Source: Anthopleura xanthogrammica
Taxonomy: Eukaryota; Cnidaria; Anthozoa; Actiniaria; Actiniidae
Assembly (NCBI GenBank): GCA_964019055.1
Contig: OZ025211.1
Coordinates: 15,775,318 to 15,839,317 of the forward strand
DNA: 64,000 bases
Direction of reading: 5' to 3'
Shown: piece by piece, positions 1 through 12,365 of the stretch
Layout: every line of letters starts with the position of its first letter
Numbering within the stretch: position 1 is the first letter of the stretch
Position numbers and translations under genes: made by a program
The notes under the pieces: model-generated
Database searches by the model: none
What the model saw: only the letters and a program-made list of their open reading frames with translations
Told to the model about the DNA's origin: nothing

Positions 1-1140
1 AAAAAATTTTAACTTTTTTTAGACTTCGCTTTTTTAAAGTGAAATTTAATGCTGATTCCGAATATGAAAAGAAAAACGGGGTGTCCCGCGCTCGTTTTCG
101 AGATAATCAGCATTTAATGGATGCCTACGCGCGAGTTTCTGAAGCAAAAATTGCGCCAGCGCAAGTGATCAGAAAAAAATTACAACTCATAAGATAATAG
201 TTCTTTGCAGACTTTATCATGCACAAATGCCAGCTAGTGAATTATTCTACAATACCACATGGATTTTTTTGAATAAAAGACAAAGAAATACGTCGATTTG
301 TCATATTTCGCCATGACGATACATCCAGGAGAAACAAGTTAAAAGACTGAGAATTGCATTTTACACAAATTGATTTCCATAACAGGGATCACGAGACCTG
401 GCTAATCACTCTAACAAATGAAGGAAAACATGGATATGAATTTAAATCTATCAATGATTTTTTCCGCGCGCTCTGTTGCTTCTGACATCTCCCCTACCCC
501 CCTCAGTAGCAATTTTTTGTCAACTATATACTTTGCTAGTATATCACTGGTTAGTATAAAGCTACTTATGGTCTATCAACATTCCTGTGCTCTGATTGGC
601 TGAGCTACTAGTGGTCTATTAGTGATAGACCATTAGTAGCGAAGAAAGAGCAGTTTTGAAAACAAAAACAATGGCAAAAACAAGCATTTATTTTGACCGA
701 TTAGTAGGTTTATACTAAAATAATTAGACCTCTCGACATCATGGTCTACGAGTCAATAGCCCATTCGGGTTGAGAAAAAAAAATTAATTAAAAAAAAAAA
801 AATAATAATTTTTTTTTTATTTATTTTTTATTTTCTTGTTTTGCTTTGCTTGTAAATATTTCCGGTTTTTTCTTCTTAATTTTATTTGAATATTAATGTA
901 TATTATGTATGTCTCTTAACTGATTCATTCTTAGATATATTTAGATATGTATACTTAAGGGGGAGGGGAAGGGATTGAGTATTGGCCACCTGTGAATTGA
1001 ATATGACTATAAGTATCTAATTTAATAATTATATATATCTGGATGTGTCTATTCTGATGTCTTGTCTTTGATCTATCTACAATCTATAATCTAATTTAAT
1101 AATTATATAGTTTAATTGCGGTCATCAGTTTGATATAGGA

Positions 1141-1174
1141 TTGTTGTTGTTGTTGCTGTTGCTGCTGCTGCTGC
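1141..1174. repeat. TTG/CTG trinucleotide microsatellite
   Basis: A run of TTG units passes into TTG/CTG and then CTG units, in non-coding sequence. Confidence 0.85.
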
Positions 1175-1729
1175 ACAACTCTCGCTTTGCGGAAAATAAC
1201 CCCGTTGTTGCAGACAACTCGATATCTAGGCGATCGACCTGCACTAAAAAAGTAGCGTGACATCTCCGCTTAAATCAAGCAGTACCTCTTATCTCCAGAA
1301 AGGAAAGACTTCTCAGCACTCTTCATGCTAACCTAAGGAGATATCAATCCCTGCTTGCTTCGTAATTGCACTCCCAACGCGCGCGCGTTTCCTTTTTCTT
1401 AACCAAGGGCGCGCGCGAAAAAAAATTGTACAACATTTTTGGACGATTTCCCCCCCTCGTTTGTGTTATGGAGGACACTAGCTAGACTATCAGGGATATT
1501 GATGTGTGGTCAAGGCGGTCTATTGTTTGTTCGTGCATATGTGATTATCTTGGAAATACAATCAATACAGGAACACAATTTTTTTTATAGATAGAAACTT
1601 TTATTATTATATACTGTCATAACAAATAGATACTGGCGATTCAAATACAGAGTTAGTATTTTGAAGTATTATTGCAGAAATACAACGCGCGCTGTCATTG
1701 GCTGCCTAGCGGCATGCAAAGAATGTGGT

Positions 1730-1909
1730 TATAGCTGGGTTTCAATCAGCTGATAAATGTCTTTGAATCTCATTATCTGCTCCAAATGGTGGTCAAACAC
1801 TGACCACCATGTGCTGTCAACCAGAAAGAATTCTATTGAAAACTTGTGATTCAGCTGAGGAACATTCCGCACGAGACAGGAAATGACGTCAAGTGAAACC
1901 CAGCTATAG
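1730..1909. mobile_element. Foldback MITE, TATAGCTGGGTTTCA ends
   Basis: The left end reads TATAGCTGGGTTTCA and the right end is its reverse complement (TGAAACCCAGCTATA). A smaller hairpin (ATGGTGGTCA ... TGACCACCAT) sits inside. The length of about 180 bp and absence of an ORF fit a non-autonomous DNA element. Confidence 0.7.
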
Positions 1910-2180
1910 GTACAACACGCTATCTGAGTTGCTGGTTACCGATGTAAACGAAATGAATGGGATTTTAAAGACACTCTTTCTGAACCTTTATTTATCGTTT
2001 GGGGTATAAGACCATTTTTAGAGAATCTGTTGAGTACTCGAAATTGTACAATCAAAAATAGAAATTATTGCCGTGCATTTTTCAACTTTGAATAAGACTG
2101 TTCAGATATATGTGCAAATCAGAGTCTGGGTGCATTTGGATTCAGTGGTTGCAATATTATTTAACACTTTAGCTATGTGA

Positions 2181-2318
2181 ATAGACCCCTTTCACGTGAA
2201 GTCAAAACAACTCAATTTGGAGGACAAAACAAAAGAATTTCAATCTCCTGAGAATTAAAACCTATTACCTTGCCCTCCAAATTGAGCTGCATTCCAACGT
2301 GCTGCAAGGGGTCTATAG
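2181..2318. mobile_element. Foldback MITE, ATAGACCCCTT ends
   Basis: Inverted ends ATAGACCCCTT ... AAGGGGTCTAT enclose a second inverted pair around CTCAATTTGGAGG / CCTCCAAATTGAG. Related sequence recurs at 22303-22402 and, in the opposite orientation, at 35135-35237. Confidence 0.7.
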
Positions 2319-2328
2319 GCCTCAAGCA

Positions 2329-2483
2329 TGATGACGTTTCATACCTACACTTCCAGAATCCCTTTCGGTAGCATTGTTGGTTGTGCTAATTTTCACGATT
2401 GCCTTGGTATTCTCAAAGGGGTTTTAACATTTGAATATGAAAAGAGATTTTGAAAAGGATTGTTTAGGTATGAAACGTCATAA
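2329..2483. mobile_element. Foldback MITE, ATGACGTTTCATACCTA ends
   Basis: ATGACGTTTCATACCTA on the left is mirrored by TAGGTATGAAACGTCAT on the right, about 155 bp apart, with no ORF. It lies directly beside the 2181-2318 element. Confidence 0.7.
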
Positions 2484-2662
2484 GGTTAGGGATCTATCAA
2501 TATGCCAACCTTCTGAACAATTGTTTTGGTAACTTTGCTTTCTTTGGATTACCTGGAAATCAATAGATTTCTGGTTGGCCAAAACACCCAAATGCAAACT
2601 GGGAGAATAAGAATAAGAACAAAATACATGTATGCACTGCTATAAATAATATGAAATAATTA

Positions 2663-2915
2663 TAGGCAATGTACATCAAAGCTCACAAAGCACTCTGGGG
2701 AAACTGAGTCCTGTAAAAATGGAACAGGGAAATCAAAGAAAATAGCAGGAAAAAATAACTCTGTTATTTACGTCTGATGAAATACTTTTATTTCCATAGA
2801 AAAATGTTGAAGGAAAAAAGTTCTGTCAGATGATTTGTTTAGAGGAGCCAAAATAGCATAAGGACTCACTTTCCCATCATGCTTTATGCTAGGATTTTGA
2901 GCTCATGCACATTGA
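2663..2915. mobile_element. MITE, TAGGCAATGTACAT end family
   Basis: About 250 bp that match 38616-38866 along most of their length, including 'agctcacaaagcactctggg' and 'actcactttcccatcatgct'. The better-preserved copy has inverted ends AATAGGCAATG(C/T)GCAT / ATGCACATTGCCTATT. Confidence 0.75.
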
Positions 2916-3339
2916 CTTGCAGGGAGCAGGAGGTCTATTCAAGTGAAAACTGATATTGTTTACAATAAAAAGTTGTATTCTAGAACTGCAAATGCAGATA
3001 TACTGTATAGTGTCATATGGATGGGTATTTTGAAGAGGAGATTATAGTGAATGTTAAAAAAAAACTTTTCTGCAGCCATATCGTATCTTACTGTAGCCCT
3101 AACTACGCGTTGTGATTGGATGAATTACTGGAAAGCAATGGAAAGCTATTTCAATGTTACATTCTAAGCCTACATCCTAGACTGTCCTAGCCTGTAGTAT
3201 AATGAGCCTTATATCTGGTATTCTGCATTCTTTTAAGGGAATTAGGAAATCCTGTGCTGCAAGGAATGGACTGAAAAAGTCTTAGAAAAGTGATACAGGG
3301 TTCCCACAATCTGGAAAAAAATAGTGAATTCTGATTTCT

Positions 3340-3600
3340 TTTCAAGGTCAAGGAATTGTTAGGGAATTTTGAATTTGGTCAGTGGATTTTTGCAATTTAC
3401 CAAAAAGTCAGGGAAAAGTCAGGGAATTTCTGTCAGCCTTCAAAAGATCATTTTAAATTTGGAATGTTTAATTGGGCTTCCTGTGGTTGGAATACTTTTT
3501 TTTTTGTTTGTAAAATAAGTGTGGTCAGTGAAAAATGGTTTTTGGCCAGGGAAATGTCAGGGGAATTTTCTTTTTCCAAATGAATGGGAACTATTCCTAC
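3340..3600 (+). repeat. GTCAGGGAA-type dispersed repeat
   Basis: Several copies of 'gtcagggaa(a)' and 'gtcagggaatt' occur here and again at about 15510-15640 in the same orientation. The segment is low in complexity, and open frames across it are not taken as genes. Confidence 0.55.
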
Positions 3601-3908
3601 ATGCACAGAAAATAAATAAATCCAAGATAAAATTGCAAATAAACTGAAAATCATCGTATTTTTTTCTATATAGAACTGTGTCAGTAAAAAATTAAACACA
3701 TGGTGCATCAAGACTAAGGTCAAATGTCAAACTTCACAGTTTGCATTGAAAACAATGGAAAATAAGGAGGTCTTCTTTATGCCATTAGCTCATGTAAAGT
3801 TTGACGTCAGATCTTAGTCTAAGAATGTTAACCTAACAGTCATTAAATCTGCTCCACATACCTACATGTAGAATACTTAATTATAAAGAATGGAATTTAA
3901 GAGATCAT

Positions 3909-6900
3909 CTATAATTCTGAATGTTGAGCCATTACTTCTTGGATCTTCTTGATGAAGTCTGACTTTTCTACACAGCCATGGCAGTGCTCATCAAAGTCAT
4001 TCAGAATCTTCTTCAATTGCTTTACTCGCAGTTTCTTTAGATCTGTATTCTTTAGGTCAATCTTTTGTTCTAAAAAGAAAAACAATTTTAAAATATTTCT
4101 TATTAACAAATATCAACAGATTGAACTAGGAAACAGTACTGTCGCAGTGTCATAATCAATAGCTGATGTTAACACGTTAAATCAGAAAAGTATCATTTCA
4201 GTACATTATTCAATAAAATAACAGAAGGAAAAATCAATTACAGGGTTCGAAATTCTCACAAGATAACTGGCTAAATGTGAGTTGAAAATTACAATTATCG
4301 GGTGAAAAGAAATCATTGAACTCGCATTTTCAAGCTAGTTCTCTTTCTAGAAAATAATCATGATATGCAAAGAAAAACAAAGTCTTTGCATTTGCTTTCA
4401 ATCCATTTATCTTGTAGCTGCTCAGTGCACAAGATAAGTTTATCTTGTCATTAAAGAATTGAAATTCTAACCCTAATTTGTAAATAGTATACTAGACTAG
4501 TACGCTTCTCAGTTGAGCTTGGAATGACCGAAGTTTGGTCACAAAATTTTGTTGCATGTTGTCAGGGGCAAAGTCAAAAGTGTTCAATAGGAATCAAGCA
4601 TGATACTAACATCACTGCGGCTGCAATTAAGCTCGAGAATTTTTCCCATACTATACAATTAACCCTTTGACTCCTGGAGGTTTTTGAGGTTTTTCAGTGT
4701 TTTTCTGGACCTAAACGTTCTCCAAGCCCTAGCAAGACCATATTTGGAGTTTTGATTGACTCGGTCAGTGTTTTATGTAAATGAGGGATGACGTTTACTG
4801 GCTGCATAATTAGTTGCCGCTTGAAGCCGTTATTCTTGGAATTGGGCTGCCTTGTTTTCGACTATTTTCGAAAATTAGAGATTTTGAGAGCCATTTTGTT
4901 CATCTATGGAGTGCTGGAGGGCATCATGAAGCCCTAAGACAGCTTAAATCAGCATGATCTCGAAGAACTGAGAGTATGCAAGGGATTTTAGCGTCAAAAG
5001 TTCGTAGATCATGTACATTCGTACGAGTTAGAATTTTTGGCGCGCTTATCCTATGAGCTCTGAAACAATGAACAGCCAGGACCTACTGAGGGATTTTATT
5101 TAATATTTGGCTTGTGGAGAATGCTCTGAAGCTGATATTTGGGCAGTAGGACCTAGTGGCTCGACACTTATAAAAAATGCTTGAAATGTGGGGGCGGACT
5201 ACTGTCCTGTTGAAAAAATGGCATTTTTCCCAGAATGCATTGCGAAAGAGAGTAGTGAAAATCGATAAGCGATGAAATGGGTCGAGGAAAAAGGCTGTCG
5301 CTCGCCATGTAGAAGGAATTAATGGAAAAAAAAGCACTAAAAGCCAAGTAGTAGGTCCAAACTATCCTGTGTAAGGGTATTGTTTGAGTAGAAATAAAAA
5401 TTGCATGAAAAAAAATGCAATGAAAAAGCGTGATTTTTGGCTTTGGGAAATGACGTCAAAAACAGTGGTTTTTGGTTTTCCAAAAATGTTTAAAGTTTTT
5501 TTCGTTATAATTTTGGACATTTGTGCAGGTTTTTTGATTTCAAAAATTGTTCTGTTTGCTAGTTCAAATTTTAGACTGGTATTTAGGTCAACTTGATCAA
5601 AATTGTTGAAGCTGGAATTTTTCATTTAAGGTGCGTTTTTTACGGGCGGTTTCGGGCGCCGTAGGAGTGAAAGGGTTAAATACTTTTGATGTTGCCCCTG
5701 ACAACATGCACTTTTCAGTGAAAAAACTTTATGACAAAACTTTGGTTGCTTCAAGCTCAACTGAGAAGCGTAGTTATTATAAAATAACTGTAACAGTTAT
5801 AAATATCAGTTTTTGATTGGTTTATAGTGTGTGCATTATGAGAGCACACAGCATGCATGCACAATTGTATTTTATAAAAGAAATAAAAGAACTTCTTGCT
5901 GTGCTGTGTGATCTTATGGAAAGCACTTGGTGATTGTCAGAACACTCGACAAGTGTTGAGAAGTACTTCGCTATGCAAAAATCTGAAGTGATTTCACCAG
6001 AAACCTAATTTTTCTAAGTTTTGAAAGTCAAATAATTAAAAAAATTGAATACTTTTTTTGTGTTCTTTGACAGTTGGAATATAGTTCAAAACGCTTATTG
6101 ACTGGAACCTCTGGAAAGCAGTGTGTTTTGTGGTCCCTTGATGGCAAGTTTCATCTTTGTCTCAGGAACACAAAACACACTCTGTTTCCCACCGTCCCAG
6201 TCAATGTAAGTATTAATCATTAACCTCTGGATTGATGAAAATTAGTGCACTGATAAATCACTTAATATTTGGTTTTTTTTTAGCGTTTGGAAGTAAGAGG
6301 CAATAGTACAGTAACTATTATACCACTTATTTCCATTAAATCAAGAAGAAAGGATCTTATTCTGAATAAAGATATGTGTCTTAAAGGGGGACTAGTACGA
6401 AAATCGCTCAAAATTTAATTCGGCTGAAACTTTCTTGGAATGATCTTTAAGGCTCTAATAAACACTAGATCATTTTTTTTCTTGATATTCCGATAGGAAG
6501 TGTTATATTTTTATGAATCTTTAACGGAGTCTGTGACGTCATTTACTCAACACTAAACACCGCTCCATACATTTCTTTGTAAATAACTTCTTGATTTATT
6601 TTATTTCTATAAAGCCCAAAGGTTGGCTGAAAGACTTAACTGACGTTTATTGTGATTACAATTGATTTTTAAGTCTCTTTTTTCAGTATTGCGTATGGAA
6701 CGAGCAAATATTTTGATCACAAAATACAGGGAAATGTATAGAGCGATGTATGGTGTTGAGTAAATGACGTCACTGACTTCTTTAAAAAATCGTAAAAATA
6801 TAATACTTCCCTTCGGAATATCAAGAAAAAACTTTAACCAGTGTGTAGATTATTCTAGGAAAGTTTCAGCTGAATTAAATTTTGAACGATTTTCGTACTA

Positions 6901-9900
6901 GTCCCCCTTTAAATGTCTCAATTCATAAAATTTTACCTAGGATGGATTGTTTTTGCACTGGGGGAGGGGAGGGGTGGGGAAGAGGTGTAGGTAACCTTAA
7001 TTTATCCCACACCATAGAAAATACAGCCAATCAGAAAGCAGGAAAGCTGCTGTACTCTTCCTTCCCATCATGCACTGTGCGTTGAATCTACGCATTTGTA
7101 TTTTCCATGGTGTGGGATAAAATGCTTATACAATGGTTTCTCGAGGCATACCATGGATATCCCACTCATCACTTGTATTTTCTTCGTATACACACTCGTC
7201 TAAAGTCTCGTGTGTATACTAGAAACTACAAGTGACTCATGTGATATTCCATGGTATGCCACTCGAAACCATTGTATAACTAGTATTTAGCTATCCACAT
7301 CAATACATAACACGCTTACCATATTGTAATTCACAGATCTGACTGTCTTTCTTCTTCAGGTTTTCACAGATTTTCTCCACAGGTTTAGAATAGCTCATAG
7401 GCTTGGTTACTTCACCTAACATTCCTGTAGCAGCATCTTCAGTACCACCAATGTAATAACACTAAAAAACAAACCAAGAAATCATAAGTTAGAAAACAAT
7501 TACTAGAGCTGTAGTGGTAACAACAAGAAAAAAAAACAATATACCCTAAAATTTGAATATGAGCACGTCCCGGATGTCATGAGTGATAATAATTTTGTTT
7601 TGAAATCTGGGGCATTCCAGTCCCGGATGCTGGCCCTGGGCAGGAGCAGGCTAGTGGAAATCCTTGGGTTTCGACATCCGGGAGATTCTCATTCTCCTCA
7701 TTTGACGTCATAGATGCCATATTCGATATGGTCAATTGGAACTGCCCTATTTCACTATGACATCACATAAAACAATCTATTGTTTTAACACTAAGGATCA
7801 TGGTCACCAGAGGGGGACAAAGCAGCAACAACACAAAAAAAAATTGTTATAAAATGTTTTTTATAGAATGATGATAAGCATTAACAGCCATCAAATGCAA
7901 TAAATATTGTTTATTAAACATTGATCAATACACCTTATATTTGGAAACCAGACTATTTGAGATGAAACTTTTCTTAGCAGAGGAAATTTTGTTTAAATTT
8001 CTATTGTTCTATGTGATCCTGTCACCCTCATAAACAAGTTGTGATGTCATAATGAAATAGGTAATTGAAAGGATAGAAATGCTGAACACACATTACTGGC
8101 ATACTGAACATAGCAAGGGACTGGAACCATGTTTCTCAAATTTAACTCAATTCAAAAATAAACCCCTTCACAGTAAAGAACAAATTACAAATTAGTAAGA
8201 ATTGAAAGTTCGAACAAGTTTGTGCAAGTTGTAACGAAATTATGATTTTTTTTTTTTTTTTTTTTGAAAATACGAAAAATGTATGGTTTGGAAGGGCATT
8301 TTGGAAGGACAGCATACATTTCTTTGTTATTTTGGCTGAGTTTGGATTCTCTTAAAAAATTTCTATATAGCCACATGTACTGAAACTTATTCAGTAAGCT
8401 TATTTTAATCCATGATGTTCTTCCATATAATGGTGTTTTTTTTCCTGGAACCATAATCAAAATATTTTTTCACACTCGTATCACTTGCGCGATATGGAAA
8501 AGACTAATTAGATGTAACCAGTAACCACCAGTTTCAATCACAGATATGTTACAAGTGCGTTTGGCCCACATAGTTCACAATCAATAACTGATAGGCCAAG
8601 TTTGATATGTTAATTAAAATCCAGTTTTGATTGGAAGGCTTTAGTCGTATGGTACTTCATGTACAGTATGGTACAAACAAAATAAATGGGATTTAAATTA
8701 ACAGTGGTATTTCACCAGAGTACTGTACATAGCTGTTTATCCACTGATCATGACATTCCAATTGGAATTTAGAAGTTGATTTTTGTGGAGGGAGGAAAAC
8801 TGGAGAAAAATCCTTGAAGCACAGAAGAGAACCAACAAGCAACTAAAATAATAATTAGGGAAGCATGGATGGCGTAGTGGTGAGAGCGCTCTCACCAAGG
8901 CAATCTTGGTTGGAGTCCCACTGGCCTTGGTGTCATATGTGACTAGAGTTGTTTGTTGGTTCTCTCCTGTTAGCTATGCCAACCATGTTTCAATCATCAT
9001 TGATTCTTTTACTTTTATCTATATTGGGCTCCCTGTGCTCGAACATGGCCTTTTCATCCTAAATCCCCCATTCACCACTTTCACGTCCCCATAATGCTTT
9101 GCGTTTGTGGAGGGCAACAACGAGACAAAATCGTTAATATTACCATAAAGATTAAGAATAATTGAAGAAAAAACATACTCTAGATTCAGGATTCACAAAA
9201 ACCAGAAAGAAAGAAATTTGAACAGGTTTACGAGTATAAGTCATGACATTTCTTGGTAAGTCCATACAAAAAAGAAAAAAGACACAGGTTCTTTATCTGC
9301 TTAATAACCCAATAAAGATTAATTGATTGATTGATTACAACAAACATTACGTTCTCCCATGCATGTGGAATTAACTCTGATTAAACTGATACTGGATTTT
9401 CCAATGATAATAGCAAATATACTCAGCATCTGCACGAAAAGTTTTGAATTTTCACGTAACTTTTGCTAGTGTTGCCCCCCAAAATCGCAAAGCATTATGG
9501 GAATGTGAAAGTGGTGAATGCAAAAATTGAATTTGACTTCAATCATGGAAAAACACCCCAAGTTTTGTTATCTGCCATCAATAATTGTTGATATTATATG
9601 CTCAGTACACCTAAAAATAACAAATACTGTGTAAAGAATCATCAACTTACAAATCTATTGTCCTTGGTCTTTGCCTTCTTGCAAGCTGCTTTCAGCTTCT
9701 TTTCTATTGCCTTGATGTCTCCTTCTTCTTTTGAATCAAGTGAATCTTTGACTTTTGTGAGAAACTTAATACAAACTGAAAAAAGAAAAGTGTATAAATT
9801 TATGACACTTAAGTGGGATATGGCTGAACAGGATGTCATGTTAGTAACATGCATATAATTTTATTTACAGTATTATTTCTTCAAAATATTTCCCCGTTTC

Positions 9901-11794
9901 TGATTGGCCCACAGCCCCCGGTTAATTTTTCATAACAAGCATTGACTGACCTAATTTGGAAAGAAACATCATAATTTCATCCAATTTTTTTTTTAATTAT
10001 TGGACGATTGACGTCATTTGTCTAATAACTAAGAGATTATTGGATGATTGACGTCATCATAGCCGCCAAACAAAGATGGCTTCCCAGGGAAGGGTTGCAA
10101 ACCTATCTGATATGCTTTCTTAATGACTGAATTAAACTTACTTTGAAAATATTTTGAATAAATAATAAAACAATTATTGGATTCGGCTATCGTATGATAT
10201 GAAAATTTATGCATACCTCGAAGAGTGTTATCCGCCTCAGCCTATGGCTTTGGCAGATAACACTCTCCTCGTTATGCATAATTTCTCATATCATACTCAG
10301 TCTCATCCAATAATTGCTAAATGACCTAATAAGTAATGATTTGGTATAAACTTATGACATTTTAGTGGGATATGGCTGAACAGGATGTCATGTAAGTAAT
10401 GATTTGGTATAGTAGTAGTGCACTTGTAGACTACAAGCAGCTCCTCTATTTCCCTTGCTGATACCACTTGGTGTTTAATTTGCTTTTGTTACTCTGGCTG
10501 GGCAAGGAAGACATTTTAACTAGACAGTATAGAGCAGATTTTAGTACGACTGTGAAAAGTTCAGTGCTTTGTGCGTGCCTTGCTGCAAACATGATGTTTT
10601 CTATAATTTTCATTGGCTGATTTTTTCTCTTGCATAATGTGATTGGTCTGGCGAACTTAGTCAGTGCCGTGGCCGTGTCCATGCTGTATTTGTGCTGTGT
10701 TTCCTACATTTGATTGGATGAAGAAAGCGTGCCTTGCTGCAACCGTGATATTTTCTAGATTTTTGATTGGCTGACTTTGTTTCAACCACGTTCGTCCTGT
10801 GAGCTAATTTCACAGTCATACAAAATCTGATCTAATAACCCTGGTTTGGGGTTGTAGGGAGACAAGGATAAAAGGAAAATACAAGGACTACATGCGTCTA
10901 GCCTTAACACATTGAGATGCATGTGGAAAAGGGGGACTACTAGCTTGCAGTTTAGTCAATATACACATGCAACTCGCTATGTGGGGTCTTGGGTTATTCA
11001 CGAGCTTGGCAACAGAAGATTGTAGAGTTTGTTAGATTTCTCCTGAAGACACTAAATTCCAAGGAATTGAGTTGGAAAGATTCACCCCCAAAAAATGTCA
11101 CACTAAATAAATAATTAATCATCATTATTCTCTATAAAACTATTAAATATGATGTTACCTACAAATTTATAACATCAGTAGTAAAATATTGGAATGAAAC
11201 TTGATTTTTTTTTCTTTCAAGTGTCGTTAAATCACTGGGAAACTAAGTGGCAAACAGTTCAATAACTTTCTTATACCATAAGCTTAGTAAGCTAACAGTT
11301 ATTTCAGCTGTTTGTGTAGTGAAGACTCAAAATGGTATAAACTATCAAATAGGTCACAAGTTCGTTATAATAGACGTCTCTATCTCCAACTTGAGTAAAT
11401 ATTAAATCTAATGAAATGTAATTCAATTAAATGATTTTTTTAAAAGTATTAAAGCTTATACTGTAGCTTGTAGCTGTGTCAAGACTTCTTGTGGCCACGT
11501 ATCCTCTTTAACAAATCCTAACACAAGAACTTTAAATTCTTGAAAAGTAGAAAACGAAGAACACAACTGGGCTATCTAGTTCAAAGTATTCCAATAAAAA
11601 CTGCCTACAAACAGCCATTACAGTATCTAGTAAGCTTAATATTTAAAAATCTAAATTAAGATTTACAAGAGCTTCATGAAGAGAAATTTTCCTTAACTCT
11701 TACCTTCGCATTCCCTTGGTTTTAAAGCTCCTTCGATGCTCCAAAAATTAATACAAACGAGAATCTGAATAACCAAAACTATATACAGCTTCAT
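3909..11794 (-). CDS. MANF: Mesencephalic astrocyte-derived neurotrophic factor (MANF/ARMET) homologue
   Basis: Four coding exons on the minus strand: 11794-11704, 9775-9651, 7461-7320 and 4069-3909, with GT-AG borders and consistent phases (519 nt, 172 aa plus stop). MANF is an ER-resident, secretable unfolded-protein-response factor with a saposin-like N-domain and a SAP-like C-domain. Residues 1 to about 23 form a hydrophobic signal peptide. The mature part has the eight family cysteines: REC, VC, AAC, CYYIGG, KIC, QIC and CHGC (the CxxC of the C-domain, usually CKGC). [14 protein letters not shown] is the conserved SAP-helix segment. The last four residues, HSEL, look like a KDEL-type retrieval signal (RTDL in mammals). 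Length is close to the usual 170-180 aa. Introns 1-3 are large and full of MITEs. It is divergent to the gene starting at 12458. Identification is firm; exon ends rest on splice consensus. Confidence 0.95.
4500..5773. mobile_element. Outer foldback element carrying a nested insertion
   Basis: The left arm (TACGCTTCTCAGTTGAGCTT from 4501) is mirrored by the right arm ending at about 5773. The arms continue inward through the segment around 'tgcatgttgtcaggggcaa' (near 4550) and its complement (near 5700). A TTAA-flanked element (4659-5679) sits between the arms. The whole lies in MANF intron 3. Confidence 0.7.
4659..5679. mobile_element. TTAA-flanked non-autonomous DNA element (piggyBac-like ends)
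   Basis: It starts TTAACCCTTTGACTCCTG and ends AGGAGTGAAAGGGTTAA, so both termini show TTAA followed by CCCTTT(G/C)ACTCCT in inverted orientation. TTAA target duplication and a terminal CCC are typical of piggyBac-type elements. About 1.0 kb, no convincing transposase ORF, so probably a deletion derivative. It is nested inside the 4500-5773 element. Confidence 0.65.
6381..6912. mobile_element. TTAA MITE with AGGGGGACTAGTACG ends
   Basis: TTAA then AGGGGGACTAGTACGAAAA on the left; the exact inverted sequence then TTAA on the right. The inverted similarity continues at least 40 bp inward. A further pair (around 'gtgacgtcatttactcaacac' near 6530 and 'gttgagtaaatgacgtcac' near 6755) extends the palindrome. 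532 bp, no ORF. Confidence 0.8.
6999..7118. mobile_element. Short foldback element, TTTATCCCACACCAT ends
   Basis: TTTATCCCACACCATAGAAAA at the left is mirrored by TTTTCCATGGTGTGGGATAAA at the right, about 120 bp in all, in MANF intron 3. Confidence 0.7.
7124..7284. mobile_element. Long near-perfect palindrome
   Basis: The left arm begins TATACAATGGTTTCTCGAGG and the right arm ends with the near-complement CCACTCGAAACCATTGTATA. Pairing continues through GGCATACCATGG and CACTTGTA to a short loop around 7205. It abuts the 6999-7118 foldback and ends about 35 bp from MANF exon 3. Confidence 0.75.
7733..8068. mobile_element. MITE, CCTATTTCACTATGACATCAC ends
   Basis: Left CCTATTTCACTATGACATCA, right TGATGTCATAATGAAATAGG in inverted orientation. 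A relative sits at 29242-29457, sharing the end sequence, 'aaaacaat' and the 'gatcatggtcaccagagggg'-like interior in the opposite orientation. Confidence 0.7.
8776..8975 (+). mobile_element. tRNA-derived SINE, with a partial copy in opposite orientation
   Basis: 8862-8970 begins with a tRNA-like head: box A TGGCGTAGTGG (8870-8880) and box B GGTTGGAGTCC (8908-8918; consensus GGTTCGANTCC). It continues into a body ending 'tgttggttctctcctg'. 8776-8845 is the complement of the same body. Further minus-strand copies lie at 20648-20790 and 40530-40680. Confidence 0.7.
9071..9520. mobile_element. MITE, CACCACTTTCAC ends
   Basis: TTCACCACTTTCACGTCCCC followed by ATAATGCTTTGCG is mirrored by CGCAAAGCATTATGGGAATG and GAAAGTGGTGAA. 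The end type matches the elements at 29968-30376 and 63526-63932, but the interior differs. In MANF intron 2. Confidence 0.75.
9873..10320 (-). mobile_element. Dispersed element, copy A (about 430 bp)
   Basis: It matches 13783-14198 in the reverse orientation across its length, including 'agataacactct', 'tatgcataattt', 'gaagccat' and 'gatgacgtcaatcgtccaataatt'. Copy A has an internal duplication of the 'ttggacgattgacgtcat' segment near 10000-10055. A 17-bp direct repeat (aagtaatgatttggtat) lies just downstream at about 10332 and 10392. Confidence 0.75.
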
Positions 11795-12357
11795 AATTAT
11801 AAAAAGTGACTATTTTCGGTAGTTTTTGTGTAACTCTTTGGAGGAAGTTTAGGAAATGATGCAAAAAAAGCCGGTTGAAGTGAATATTACCAATACAAGC
11901 CACATATTTGTCCGCCTCTGATTGGCTGATTCCATGTGAGCCCGAGATAACTGGGCTAGCGGGTTTTCTCATAAAAGTCAACATGACACAGGAATCCCAT
12001 AATTATTCAAATTCGACAAACATGGAATTTTCATAAAAATAAATAAAAAACACTATTAAATCAAGAAAGCTGAATAAAATATAATGTTTATTCTATGAAT
12101 TTGACTTAGTTCATAGAATAAAAGAATAATTACAATAAAAAATGTATTTATCACACGAACCTTTATTTTACCACAGGTAACCCACAGCTAAAATCTAAAA
12201 ACAAAAAAAAAAACAAAAAAAACGCTTAATAAAGATTTATTCTTACAAGAAATTATAAGCAAAAAAGGGAAAATGAGAAACAGTAGACAAAAAAGGGATA
12301 AAAATTTTCTTAAAAAGAAGCAATTTTATATGCGCATAAACTTCGTTAATGGACCGC

Positions 12358-12365
12358 TGACGTCA
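12358..12365. promoter_or_regulatory. CRE/ATF palindrome TGACGTCA
   Basis: A perfect TGACGTCA lies about 93 bp upstream of the start codon at 12458. Bases TGACGTCA also occur in repeats of this window, so the promoter role is inferred from position only. Confidence 0.4.

Larger units (their letters stand above)
1..3908. other. Intergenic region, no gene seen
   Basis: No exon with recognisable coding similarity was found on either strand; the open frames here are short and low in complexity. The stretch holds A/T-rich sequence, a TTG/CTG microsatellite and four foldback elements listed separately. Bases about 60-330 are repeated near 32.35-33.23 kb: both share a segment around 'cccgcgctcgttttcgag' and another around 'tcgatttgtcatatttcgcc', which marks a dispersed repeat family. 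Confidence 0.6.

Noticed and set aside
8185..8460. 91-aa minus-strand frame inside MANF intron 2
   Set aside because: Contains a homopolymer Lys run from a T tract and no family resemblance; it lies between well-supported MANF exons.
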